Assembly: GCA_036426205.1 (NCBI GenBank)
Contig: WSYH01001181.1
Location: forward strand, 1 to 64,000
Reading direction: 5' to 3'
Origin: Ascaphus truei
Taxonomy: Eukaryota; Chordata; Amphibia; Anura; Ascaphidae
Length of the DNA: 64,000 nt
Shown: piece by piece, positions 53,456 through 64,000 of the stretch
Layout of the letters: every line of letters starts with the position of its first letter
Numbering within the stretch: position 1 is the stretch's first letter
Program-made: the position numbers and the translations under genes
The notes under the pieces: generated by a model
Database searches by the model: none
The model's input: the letters and a program-made list of their open reading frames with translations, nothing else
What the model was told of the DNA's origin: nothing

Positions 53456-55566
53456 TGACAAAGGGGGTAGTGGCCTTCATAAAAAAAGGTGAAGCCTGGC
53501 TGGATGTTCCTGAAACCTTGTGTCAAGGGCTGAAGTGTCAGCTCTTGGTTCCAGTAATGCACTCTAATATGTTTCCCTGTATTTCTGTTCCCATTTTACT
53601 GTCCCCTGTAGGCTCCATAGCTAGGCATGCCATGTTTAGTTAGGTCCCCTGGTTGGAGATAGCTACTGAACAGGGACTTTGGGAATGAGAGTTTAAGGTT
53701 GGATATTGGGAGGGAACTAGACATTGAATCTGTGTAAAATGTTGTTGACCCGAGTAGCTGGTAGAACAGGTATTTTACCCACAAATCATGCAGGGTTTGT
53801 GGGGACACATCTGTAGATGAAGACCGGGTGTATTATGGAAGTCCCATGTAAAGTAAAACAAAAACCTGACTTGTTTTGGGCTTTACCTGTTCCCCTCGTC
53901 CCAGAAACATAAAACTTCGGGAGTGTACGTTTAGGTGGGATATTTGGGTCAAAATGCATTGATCTTATTTGCTATTTGTTTGGGGGACAAAGTTACCGGT
54001 AGTCCCGTAATTCTCACCGACATGCAGGCCTATTTGTGTGTTCGCAAGGTGAAATACACCAGGGCTGCACAGGGTCCCCCAGAATCCTGGTTTTCGTGCC
54101 CAAGTATCCCAGACACATTTCCCTCACAGGTATAAGGTTCCCCAAGACATATATTTTATTAAAAGATGGTTTATAATGTTTTGTGCATACTGTATAAATG
54201 TTTATACAGTCAACCCGGGCATCTACATAGGTTCCTGGGATGTCTGCATAGACCAATGATCCCCAACCAGGGTTCCGTGGAACCCTGAGGCTCCTTGAAG
54301 CAGTCACAGGGGTTCCTCCTATGGACCACAGCCCCCCCTCCCCCGGGGTGTTTTTTTTTGGTATGTATTTTGTAGGGTGGATTGAGTGAGAGTTGGGTAA
54401 TTCACGGAAGGTAGGGGCGAGTGAGAGGAGAGAGGGGAGGGAGGGAGTGAGTGAGTAAAAGAGGGAGTGAGATGCAGGGGATAAATACATGAGAGACGCG
54501 AGGGGAGGAGAGTGAGTGAGATGGATGGGAGAGAAATACATGGGTAGAGGGTAGGAAATAGAGGTGGCTTGTGAGTTGTGACATTTTGTGATTTACCCCT
54601 ATCAAACCTAATATGTGTCAGCCAGATAGGGGTTCCCCGAGATTTTTCGAAATACTTCAAGGGTTCCTCCAAACAAAAAAAGCTGGGAATCACTGGCATA
54701 GACATTAGAGTTAAAAGGAGAGAGGATGTACATAGGTGACAAAACCATTTGGTGAGAGGGGAAGGGTGATTTGCTAGGTCCAGAGTACAAAGGGCAACCT
54801 GTGGGGCACCTTTTGAGACTGCCAGACCTGGTGGAGCCAGCCCAGCGGGTGGAAATGGGTTAGCTGGGGGAAGATGCAGCACGTAGGCACAATACCCATT
54901 GATTAATTCATATTTCCTGCTCACCTGGATTTCCGAGCCGGCTTGGCACGCCTCCTCCTTTGACGTCAGCCAAGAGACAAGCCCCTGTTTCTATTGGCTA
55001 GTGGGAGGGAATTCCGATGCTCTCATTGATCCCTCCTCCTACTTCCATTCTGAAGATAGAACAGCGGTGGGTATGTAAGGAGATGGACAAGGCAGAGAAC
55101 CAGACCATCTTGTGGCTTGAGTCGGTGAAGCGCGGACAGGCTTTACAAAGTTGATCGGTTATGAATAGCAGAGCAGCCAGCTTCCTTTATGAAGCTAGGA
55201 AAGCCTTCCAAGCAGAGACTAAGTCAGACGCGAAGACTAAGTCAGACGCGAAGTCCAAGTTCTCAGAAAAGAACGTAGCGGTCGCGGCTAAAGATTTTTG
55301 CCGAAAAGAGGACAAGGATGCCAGAATGCCAGGATGCCAGAAGGGATTTCCCGGTCAGGGTAAGCCTTCCAAAGCAGGTGCCTTGCACCTGTTTGAGGAT
55401 AGTTTTTGACCCTAGATTCCAAGTAAGTGTGTATTCTCCTGTGTATTGTGTTATATGTATGTGTCTGTGGACTTTATCCAAATAAACCCAATTTTATTCC
55501 ACTACCGTGTTTTGCCTATTGAATGATCCCAGTTAAAAGATTTTAAAAGTCCTGGTCTTCTGTTAC
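53456..55566 (+). mobile_element. Gmr1-like LTR with a hAT MITE inside
   Basis: Opens TGTGACAAAGGGGGT..AAAGGTGAAGCC (the 440-bp unit seen at 28.7-29.6 kb). It contains GAACGTAGCGGTCGCG shared with 25.05 kb, and ends with CCAAGTAAGTGTGTATTCTC, AATAAACCCAATTTTATTCC, TTGAATGATCCCAGTTAAAA and TCCTGGTCTTCTGTTAC. The frame at 55161-55409 lies within the LTR and is not a gene. Confidence 0.55.
54254..54695. mobile_element. hAT-type MITE with perfect 8-bp duplication
   Basis: Termini CAATGATCCCCAACC and (complement) CAGTGATTCCCAGC. GCATAGAC flanks both sides exactly (54246-54253 and 54696-54703). An 8-bp duplication and CA(G/A)TG ends are the hAT hallmark. Inside is a GA-rich tract (54408-54545) and AGGGGTTCCTCC blocks on both arms. 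No transposase. Confidence 0.9.
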
Positions 55567-55627
55567 CTGATTTTTTTGATCACAGCGATTGGAGTTGGTG
55601 CTACTTTTGCGTGGAAGATGCAGCTTG

Positions 55628-56230
55628 TGTGTTACGGTGAGGGGGTAACCAGGCTCAATAATAAAGGTTAAGCCCACTTGGTTGCCCCTGATCTGTGTTT
55701 AAAGGTCCTAGGGTGTCAACTCTTGGATGTAACTTTAGTATGTGCATCACTGTGTCAGTGTGTAAATTATGCGACAATACAGAATTTTTGTGTTTTTGCC
55801 TTTCTAGGAGTGCTGGCCAGAGGAGCTTTCTAGGCTTTTAGGGTGGGTTTTGCAGAGAAACGTCTTCCAGATTGTGGCTATGTAGCGAGGGTTCCCAAGT
55901 AATGGAACACTCCAAAGATGTACCCGGGAATAAGGTAAGATTCTCAGGCACATTGGAGCCCAGTGCTCCAGAAAAATCCTACCCTGGGAATGTTCGTGTG
56001 ACTCACTGCCAGAGTTCCCTGCTTCAGCACAAGCAGGAAAGGTAAAAAGGGAATACAGGATCAAGGTATCCCCAGAATGGTCCAGGGGTTCCTTGCATAA
56101 CGCAGGATGCCTAGTTCATGCCCAAGAAACCCTGAAACTGGTATAGGGGTTCAGGGAGCACTCCAGCTATTTAAAATCACACAGAACATGAAACACAGAC
56201 AGAGCTCAGTGCTACATCCAAAGACACCAA
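55628..56230 (+). mobile_element. Gmr1-like LTR 5' fragment
   Basis: TGTTACGGTGAGGGGG, AATAAAGGTTAAGCCCACTT, TTCTAGGAGTGCTGG and TATAGGGGTTCAGGGAGCAC correspond to the LTR opening at 29.17-29.75 kb. It ends in a TA run near 56250, before the minisatellite block. Confidence 0.5.
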
Positions 56231-56390
56231 TACACGGTACAGTGCCTAAATATATATATATAGATATCTTTTGAAAAAAATGGTCTTTTAGTTTAACTCG
56301 AAGTTAGCCCCTTCCCCCGATCTCCTCCCCCAACTGCCCCATATCTCCTCCCCCTCCTGCCCCTGATCTCCTCCCCCCCTGCCCCTGATC

Positions 56391-56545
56391 CCCACTTGCT
56401 GCCCGGGGCGGGATGTAGACTGGGGGGGTCCCCGCTTGCTGCCCGGGGGGGTAGGTAGGCTTAGGGGGGTCCTCGCTTTCTGCCCGGGGCGGGAGGTAGG
56501 CTGGGGGGGTCTCTGCTTGTTGCCCGGGGCGGGAGGTAGGCTGCT
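56391..56545. repeat. 40-bp GC-rich minisatellite, about 4 copies
   Basis: Units of GCTTGCTGCCCGGGGCGGGA followed by a G-run and TCCCC. The frames on both strands (Gly/Pro/Arg-rich) are spurious. Confidence 0.8.
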
Positions 56546-56704
56546 GCAGCAGCGGCAGTGTCCGCCTCTGCAGGGGGTGCAGCGTCTGCTTCGGGGGGGG
56601 GTGCTGTGGCGGCATCCGCTTTGGGGGGTGCTGCAGTGCTGCGGTGGCATCCGCTTGGGGGGGTGGTGCTGCGGCGGTGTCTGCCTCTGGAGGAGGGGTG
56701 GCCC

Positions 56705-56910
56705 CCCTGCCTTGCAGAGGCCCTCCTGTCGTGCGGAGGGCCCTGCTGCCATGTGCGACCCCCCCCTGCCTTGCACAGGCCCTCCTGTCGTGCGGAGGCC
56801 CCCGCTGCCATGTGCGACACCCCCTGCCTTGCAGAGGCCCTCCTGCGGTGTGGAGGGCCCACTGCTGTGCGGAGGCCCCACTGCTGCCATGTGCGACCAC
56901 CCCTGCCTTG
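56705..56910. repeat. ~57-bp GC-rich minisatellite, 3-4 copies
   Basis: Units of TGCCTTGCAGAGGCCCTCCT, GTGCGGAGGGCC, CTGCTGCCATGTGCGAC. The preceding stretch (56545-56700) has related GGTGCTGCGGCGG repeats. No gene. Confidence 0.75.
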
Positions 56911-57046
56911 CGGGTGAGTGCGTGTGTGTGAGTGACAGAGTGAGAGTGACAGTGGGTGAGTGTGTGAGTGTGTTACAGTGTGAGACAGTGACTGTGTGTG
57001 TGTGTGTGTGTGTGTGTGCGTGACTGAGTGACTGTGTGTGTGACTG

Positions 57047-57082
<36 letters not shown>

Positions 57083-57084
<2 letters not shown>

Positions 57085-57640
57085 GCCCTCACCCTTTCCG
57101 TCGCCCTCACCCTTACCCTATCGCCTTCACCCTCTCCCTGTCGCCCTTACCTATCTATGTTGCCCTCACCCATCCCAGTCACCCTCACCCTTTCCCTGTC
57201 GCCCTCATCCTTTCCCTGTTGCCCTCACCCTTTCCCTGTCGCCCTCACCCTCTCCCTGTCGCCCTCACCCTCTCCCTGTCGCCCTCACACTTTCCCTGTT
57301 GCCCTCACCCATCCCTGTCGCCATCACCCATCCCTGTCGCCCTCACCCATCCCTCTCGCCCTCACCCTTTCCCCGTCGCCCTCACCCTTTCCGTTGCCCT
57401 CACCCTTTCCCTGTAGCCCCTCACCCTTTCCCTGTCACCTTCACCCTTTCCCTGTTGCCCTCACCATTTCCCTGCCGCCCTCACCCTTTCCCTGTCACCC
57501 TCACCCATCCCTGTCACCCTCATCCATCCCTGTCGCCCTCACCCTTTCCCTGTCGCCCTCTCCCTGTCGCCCTTACCCTTTCCCTGTCGCCCTCACCCAT
57601 CCCTGTTGCCCTCACCATTTCCCTGTCGCCCTCTCCCTCT
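57083..57640. repeat. 19/20-bp minisatellite (GTCGCCCTCACCCTTTCCCT)
   Basis: More than 25 units alternating 20 bp (..CCCTTTCCCT) and 19 bp (..CCCATCCCT), strongly strand-biased pyrimidine. It grades into CTCTCTGTCG and then (CT)n. Confidence 0.85.
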
Positions 57641-58240
<600 letters not shown>

Positions 58241-58606
58241 ACTCTGGATCTCTTATTTACCCTATATATCTTAACTGCCCTATACCTACACCGAAATAAC
58301 CTATACTGCTTTCTTCCAGATCTAACTCTCGAGCTTCACACGGAAGACATCGGAATACCCCCTAAACCAGAAGACAGGTAAGGAACACCTCCCCTCCAAT
58401 GTATAACATTGCGAGAATAAGGGTACCTGGAGATTGAGGGACTGCGGATAAGGTAAGATCCCAGGCGGGATTGCTGCTTTAGATATTTTGACGCGGGGTG
58501 TCCAGGCACTTTTTATGGGGTATACACAGGGGACTTGTCGCTACACCAAACAAACAAACATAAAACCTGAAAATAATCTACCTGGTGCAAGGGAAAAGAC
58601 ACAATA

Positions 58607-59595
58607 TGAACACACAAATAATCAGCTAGGATTATATAAAGCCCCCTATTATTGCACTCTGGATAGGTGACAAAATGAGTATATTGTCATATCATAGAAG
58701 GCCACAAAATAACCTATTCCCTAAATAGGGTAAACCGCAAAAGGTCACACTCAAATGAAAATAACAAATACTTTAATAGAATAATGTAAAAACGACGAGA
58801 CACCATAAAAATGCACAAGAATGCATTATTTAAAATCCCCAAATGTGTGGAGGCACGGAACGAAAACGTGAACAGGTAATGTTCAAAACACACAGCTGTA
58901 AATAAACCGAGACTGCGTGGAGCTGCAAATTCCCAAACAATCATGTGTGGTGATATACCACATTGCCAAAGTAAATTTGGAACACCGCAAGACAAGGTAT
59001 AAGGAGGACTCAGTGAGGAAATATACAACCTGATTTTCAGTATCCTGCATCTTGTGTATCAGCGGCTTGAGCCCCGTGAAGTGTCTGGAGCTAGCCGTGT
59101 CTCCTATCACAAACCGCGTGTACGTCAGCGTAATGACATCACGCGTTCCCCGACGTACGTTTCGCACGTCACAGCCCGCTTTCTCAAGGGGGAGGAGTGA
59201 ACAGCATCGTATGGTTAGACCTTATAAACCCTCCCTGGAGGGGAGGGGCGGATGACGTATGCCTGTTAATCTTTAAAGAGACATCATAGGGAAACGCATA
59301 AGCCCTAACAAAACAATAAAGGAATCAATGGGAGGGTGGGGGAGGAGGGGAACCACAGAATTGGAAATCCCACAGCTGCTTTTGTATCTTTAAGATACGA
59401 GGGGAGGGTTTCAACAAAATTTCTTCTTATTTAATCAAAAGATCATAATCTCAAACTCACCTTTGAAGTCCAAAAGGATAGTATCAATTTTCTCGATATT
59501 ACCATCTCAAAACAGGAGAATGGTAAATTAGAGACAACAATATACCGTAAACCTACGGCAACAAACAATCTCCTTATAGCAGACAGCCACCACCC
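58607..59595 (-). repeat. Left inverted arm
   Basis: Reverse complement of 60952-61940, with only scattered differences (for example TGTGGG/CTTTACAGC against GGAATTTGCAGC). Contains the minus-strand hammerhead-like motif at 59148-59189. Confidence 0.9.
59148..59189 (-). ncRNA. Hammerhead-like motif in left Penelope arm
   Basis: Minus strand CCTTGAGAAAGCG, GGCTGTGA, CGTGC, then GAAACGTACGTCG. GAAAC is kept. Box 1 reads TTGAGAA. The self-complementary ACGTACGT replaces the ACGCGT of other copies as stem III. Confidence 0.45.
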
Positions 59596-60477
59596 AAGAC
59601 AACTTATTAATAATATCCCTACAGGGCAGTTTTTACGCCTAAAGCGGAACTGTACCACCATGACCGAATTTAAGATCCAGTCTAAAGACCTTACAAAATG
59701 TTTCCTAGATAGAGGATATTCTAAAACCATTGTCAAAAAAGCCTATTACAGATCACTAAATACACCCAGACCTGGTCTATTGATTGACCACCCAATAGTT
59801 ACCAACGACAAGACCCAGACAATACGCTTTATCGGCACCTACTGTAACCAATGGCAGTCCATTCGCCAGGTCCTGACCAAACATTGGCATATCTTACTTC
59901 AAGATCAGGATTTGGCGAATCTACTACAACCCACACCTAATATGGTCAGCCGCAGAGCGCGTAACTTATGCGATCTTTTGGTTAAGAGCCATTTTCAGAC
60001 TAAACCTTCACGAACATGGTTGGGCAACAAACAAACGGTACATACACTTGTGGACGTTGCAAGGCTTGCCCTCCGGTCAAGGTAACAAAAACCTTCACTG
60101 GCTCTGCATTGCTTCACACTTATACCATCAAAGACTTTATAAACTGTCTTACCACAGGTGTGGTGTATCTGATCCAATGCGCATGTGGCAAGCAGTATGT
60201 TGGTGAAACACATAGGGTTTTTAAAGTACGTATTTTGGAACACTTTGGGTCGGTCAGAAATAAACTTGATACACCGGTGGCTAGACACATAAATGATACA
60301 CATCATGGCGATTCCTCTAACCTCAGCTTCATTGGCATAGCTCATGTACCCTGGGGCCCACACAAGGGCAACTGGGATACAAAACTACGCCAACGAGAAT
60401 GCCGATGGATATATCTTCTGAACACACTTGCACCACAGGGTCTGAATGAAAGTTTTATCTTCTCTTCATTCCTCTGA
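59437..60477 (+). pseudogene. Penelope-like ORF: RT end and GIY-YIG endonuclease
   Basis: Starts inside RT with FLDITISKQENGKLETTIYR then KPTATNNLLIADSHHPRQL and GQFLRLKRNC, the post-palm region of Penelope RT. It continues through a linker (59660-60000). A frame change near 60015-60030 leads into GTYTCGRCKACP, a Cys cluster typical of Penelope proteins, and then the endonuclease GVVYLIQCACGKQYVGET with RILEHFGSVRN and TPVARHINDTHHG; the stop is at 60475-60477. The GIY-YIG nuclease nicks target DNA for primed reverse transcription. The RT palm is missing and there is a frameshift, so this copy is dead. Confidence 0.88.
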
Positions 60478-60951
60478 CAGGGTTAGAGGGATCCAGGTAT
60501 ATAGGATTTATTAATACCAGCTTAGAAGGAGCCATTTTGACTTTTTAGGTGACTCCGTCAGAATTGACCAGTCCTACACCACCCATCCATCTCTAGTTCT
60601 GAGGCATTACGTATTTGGTGTGTATCATTTTTGTCTGCCCTCATTTCAGCACTTTTAGTGTACAATCACCCATATAATCATACAGGCCAATTATCTTATG
60701 ATTTTAGTGATCATGTTCTGCATTTTTGGGTTCCACCCTATGGTAACATGGCTTATGCATGCTATCACCATTTCTTTATACCGACACCAAAATACCCCCC
60801 CTTTTTTCCAATTCCCCCTCGCCCCCCGTTGATTCCTTTATTGTTTAGTTAGCGCTTAAGTGTTTCCCTATGATGTCTCTTTAAAGATTAACAGGCATAC
60901 GTCATCCGCCCCTCTATTCCAGGGAGGGTTTATAAGGTCTAACCATACGAT

Positions 60952-61940
60952 GGGTGGTGGCTGTCTGCTATAAGGAGACTGTTTGTTGCCGTAGGTTTAC
61001 GGTATATTGTTGTCTCTAATTTACCATTCTGCTGTTTTGAGATGGTAATATCGAGAAAATTGATACTATCCTTTTGGACTTCAAAGGTGAGTTTGAGATT
61101 ATGATCTTTTGATTAAATAAGAAGAAATTTTGTTGAAACCCTCCCCTCGTATCTTAAAGATACAAAAGCAGCTGTGGGATTTCCAAGTCTGTGGTTCCCC
61201 TCCTCCCCCACCCTCCCATTGATTCCTTTATTGTTTTTTTAGGGCTTAAGTGTTTCCCTATGATGTCTCTTTAAAGATTAACAGGCATACGTCATCCGCC
61301 CCTCCCCTCCAGGGAGGGTTTATAAGGTCTAACCATACGATGCTGTTCACTCCTCCCCCTTGAGAAAGCGGGCTGTGACGCGCGAAACGTACGTCGGGGA
61401 ACGCGTGATGTCATTACGCTGACGTACACGCGGTTTGTGATAGGAGACACGGCTAGCTCCAGACACTTCACGGGGCTCAAGCCGCTGATACACAAGACGC
61501 AGGATACTGAAAATCAGGTTGTATATTTCCTCACTGAGTCCTCCTTATACCTTGTCTTGCGGTGTTCCAAATTTACTTTGGCAATGTGGTATATCACCAC
61601 ACATGATTGTGTGGGACTTTACAGCTCCACGCAGTCTCGTTTTATTTACAGCTGTGTGTTTTGAACATTACCTGTTCACGTGTTCGTTCCGTGCCTCCAC
61701 ACATTTGGGGATTTTAAATAATGCATTCTTGTGCATTTTTATGGTGTCTCGTCGTTTTTACATTATTCTATTAAAGTATTTGTTATTTTCATTTGAGTAT
61801 GACCTTTTGCGGTTTACCCTATTTAGGGAATAGGTTATTTTGTGGCCTTCTATGATATGACAATACATTCATTTTGTCACCTATCCAGAGAGCAATAATA
61901 GGGGGCTTTATATAATCCTAACTGATTATTTGTGTGTTCA
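60952..61940 (+). repeat. Right inverted arm
   Basis: Begins GGGTGGTGGCTGTCTGC (complement of RT-coding sequence), then TCCCCCACCCTCCCATTG, the motif at 61358-61399, and AT-rich 3' sequence to TTTGTGTGTTCA. Confidence 0.9.
61358..61399 (+). ncRNA. Hammerhead-like motif in right Penelope arm
   Basis: CCTTGAGAAAGCG, GGCTGTGA, CGCGC, then GAAACGTACGTCGGGG. Differs from the left-arm copy by one base in stem II (CGCGC against CGTGC). Confidence 0.45.
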
Positions 61941-62312
61941 CACTAGTTATGGGGTTCAGGAAACTAGTCATTCACATCTGGCTTTTTTTTCTAAATCCGA
62001 CATTTACACACACACACACACATACACACACATACACACACACATAAACACACACACACACACACATGTAACAAGGACTAATTGTAGTATAATGTAATAC
62101 AATAAATAAACTAATGTCAAAAATGAATGTTGTTCTTACTAGGAATTTATTCATTTATTTAAAAAGCGGGTCTGGGGGCGGGTCTGGGGGTGGGGCTGGG
62201 GTCGGTTCTGGGGGCGGGCTAGGTTGCAAGTAGATTTTTTGTTCAGCGAGTAGATTTTTGGGTGATTTGTCGACCACTGCTTATACGCATATATATATAT
62301 ATATGTGGTTAT

Positions 62313-62345
<33 letters not shown>
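61941..62345. repeat. Microsatellites and a possible hAT right end
   Basis: (CA)n at 62008-62066; GGGTCTGGGGGC repeats at 62167-62220; then AAGTAGATTTTTTGTTCAGC and GTGATTTGTCGACCACTG ending near 62278, which looks like a hAT-type terminus (CAGTGGTCGACAAATC on the other strand). A (TA)n tract lies at 62289-62345. No matching left end was found. Confidence 0.4.
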
Positions 62346-64000
62346 TTGTGGTTATTTTGGGGGTTCAATATGAGCTTATAGGGGTCCTGTATGTTTAGCA
62401 CTCCAGCTATGTAATAAAGCTGGGAGGATTTTATTTGTGTATTTGTAAAAGTCAGGTTTGACAGAGTGCCAGGGATAAGGCTAGTTAGAATTGGGAACAT
62501 ATATTCTTATTCTATCCCTGACACCGGACCAGGAGACTTAGACATGTTTAAACACAAAGTATAGAGTCAAGGTATAGTTTATTAAAGATTTTATTTGATA
62601 AATGTATATGCTTGTACCTATGTATATGTGACTGTGGGATTTCCAAGTCTGTGGTTCCTAGAGACCAGATGGCTTGGCGCCACTGAGTCTGCTCAAGACC
62701 AGGAGTTGAAAGCCTCAGGGATGCCTCAGGTATTAGAACAGGAGGAGTACGGTAGTTATCTCTGAGTACCCCCCTCTTGGTCTAACAAAGAGTTATCCGG
62801 TGACCATTTGCCCATTCCCAGACTCTGCACAGCCTGGACAGTGGGTGGGCTCGATATGCTAAGAGGCAGAATTGCCAGGTTGGCGCATGTCCCTTAGCAG
62901 AATCAAAATCGGTGCCCGCCCGGCTTCAATATACCGGAATCATGATGATAGGCTGTAGTAGTTTCTGAATTGGACACCAAAACCTATTAGAAACCTTGCA
63001 GCTGTTACAGTTGTGCTTGATACAAACCAGGACCGGCTGCGGGGCTGAGGTGGGGTTACATAATCACTGACCTTAGACCACGTAGTCGGATCCGGAATGC
63101 GCAGTTCGTAGTCATTCATAGAAGGGCCAGGAGTGGAGAAGGCAGCATCGTCGTTATTCAGGCAGGAGTTCGGCAATGGGTAGAGAGGAGCTCTCTGCTT
63201 CAGCGTAGCAGCATGAGTGCGGGAGTGACCTCTGCACGAGGAGCAGCCTCGGCCCATGATGCCGGTCTTTGTAGGAGGAGACAGCAGGCTGGCCGAAGAA
63301 CACCGCGGGGCAGCGCCGGGGAAAAACCAGCGCTTCAGCACAGGAGTCCAAAACAGGTCACTGCGTGGAGAGTAGCAGCAGGCCTAAGGAAATTAAAGGT
63401 AACCTCTGCTAGGGGAGAATGCCGCAGGTAACACGAACCAGTGCTGGCAAACCAGCTCTTCAGAACAGGAGTCCAAAACAGGCCTCTGCGTGGGGAGTAG
63501 CAGCAGACCTCAGGAACACAGGAACACAGACCTCTGCATGGAGAGTAGCAGCAGGTCTCGGGATACTCAGGAACTAATAAAGAGAACTAGAAAGGTTAGT
63601 TCACAAATGAAGCAAGCCAGGAGGCTTGTGGCAGAACACAGTAACGTCCATAGAAGGATTATGCTCAGCCCTGAATCAGTGCCAAAGCCCAGCATATAAC
63701 GGGCGGTGAGCCAATCACAGGAGGGAGGTGTGTGAGCATTCCTCCAATGACGGAGCACAGGGCTGAAGCTGCAATGAGAGGCAGCACATGTGCCATTGAT
63801 TGCCAGAGGGAGACTTTGTAACCTGCAGAGTTCTGCAAGGCTAGAAGCAAAGCCAGGAGCGGATTCCTTACAGCAACCAATCAAGACAGATTCCAAGCGC
63901 CAAACCAACAGTGGCAAATTCAAGATACAAAAAAGATGCTCTGAGGAAATAGACGTGAGCCAGCTTCAGAAATTTCACGGCGAGAATTTTCTAAGTCCTT
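62346..64000 (+). mobile_element. Gmr1-like LTR, interrupted, runs off the window
   Basis: GCACTCCAGCTATGTAATAA, TATTCTATCCCTGACACCGG and GGGATTTCCAAGTCTGTGG parallel 23.98-24.55 kb. GCCAGGTTGGCGCATG parallels 24.76 kb. After the solo LTR it resumes with GATTCCAAGCGCCAAACCAA, matching 24.94 kb. It is the uninterrupted paralogue that fixes the MITE site at 24.18 kb. The 3' end is beyond the window. Confidence 0.6.
63003..63872 (-). mobile_element. Solo LTR 3 of the TGTAAGGAATCC family, minus strand
   Basis: Minus strand TGTAAGGAATCCGCTCC to CAACTGTAACA (870 bp). The flanks are GCAGC (62998-63002) and GCAAC (63873-63877), a 5-bp duplication with one later change. Shares blocks with the copies at 33.5 and 35.2 kb (CATGTGCTGCCTCTCATTGC-type, CTACGAACTGCGCATTCC). 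Confidence 0.8.

Larger units (their letters stand above)
58607..61940 (+). mobile_element. Penelope-like element with ~1-kb inverted arms
   Basis: The left arm (58607-59595) and right arm (60952-61940) are near-identical reverse complements. Between them are the GIY-YIG half of a Penelope ORF, its 3' flank, and a 105-bp direct copy (60846-60950) of part of the right arm (61241-61342). Penelope-like elements are known for terminal repeats in direct or inverted orientation with partial copies, and this fits. Each arm carries one hammerhead-like motif. The inner ~170 bp of each arm is RT-coding sequence in opposite orientation. Confidence 0.85.

Noticed and set aside
54014..54924. Ser/Leu/Pro-rich minus-strand frames up to 201 codons
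   Set aside because: They cross the hAT MITE and its GA-rich core and the host LTR. No coding signal across the insertion boundaries.
55161..55409. Lys/Ala-rich 82-codon frame as a small gene
   Set aside because: It lies within a Gmr1-like LTR between TATA-like and polyadenylation regions and shares sequence with LTR copies that are not open.
56288..56931. Several 95-200-codon Pro/Arg/Ala-rich frames
   Set aside because: Overlapping on both strands and generated by the 40-bp and 57-bp minisatellites.

Overview
The window reads as vertebrate nuclear DNA, most likely from an amphibian and probably a frog. That host call is inferred from the repeat mix: a CR1-type LINE, a Tx1-like LINE, Penelope-like elements, PIF/Harbinger, hAT and TA-flanked MITEs, Gmr1-like Ty3/gypsy elements and chromoviruses. 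There is no prokaryotic gene, operon, CRISPR array, tRNA, rRNA or convincing single-copy host exon. Almost every long reading frame belongs to a transposable element, and all of these carry stops, frameshifts or deletions, so they are relics.

Layout. 1-20 kb: the right end of a Harbinger-like element; a Penelope-type terminal fragment with a hammerhead-like motif; an LTR carrying a 448-bp MITE; two copies of a Gmr1-like LTR, one split by a 2.8-kb CR1 element; a Tx1-like LINE 3' end; and a five-part relic of a Harbinger Myb-like gene (minus strand, 19.05-14.96 kb) whose C-terminus is a 30-bp (10-residue) tandem repeat. 20-33 kb: a probable solo LTR, then a nest of Gmr1-like LTRs invaded by a 297-bp MITE, a Penelope fragment and a 3.0-kb element with inverted termini that itself holds two long hairpins.

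33-38.4 kb: the internal part of a Gmr1-like Ty3/gypsy element, with gag (SCAN-like capsid), protease, integrase and then the start of RT. Integrase before RT is the diagnostic Gmr1 order. Two solo LTRs of another family sit inside gag with perfect 5-bp target duplications. 40.9-46.3 kb: the 3' half of a chromovirus (plus strand: integrase, chromodomain, LTR) abuts the 5' half of another chromovirus-like element (minus strand: RT, protease, gag, LTR). A 364-bp MITE splits the integrase frame exactly at a TA dinucleotide.

46.3-64 kb: a hairpin-bearing DNA element interrupted by a CR1 tail; Penelope termini; further Gmr1-like LTRs, one with a hAT MITE flanked by a perfect 8-bp duplication; GC-rich minisatellites and a long (TG)n tract; a Penelope-like element whose GIY-YIG ORF lies between roughly 1-kb inverted arms; and a last Gmr1-like LTR with a minus-strand solo LTR inside it.

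The elements interact mainly by nesting. Target duplications and paralogous empty sites inside the window give a relative order of insertion. Two threads deserve most attention: the hammerhead-like motif shared by at least eight sites linked to Penelope-type termini, and the Gmr1-like gag with its SCAN-related capsid. All homology calls were made by eye.
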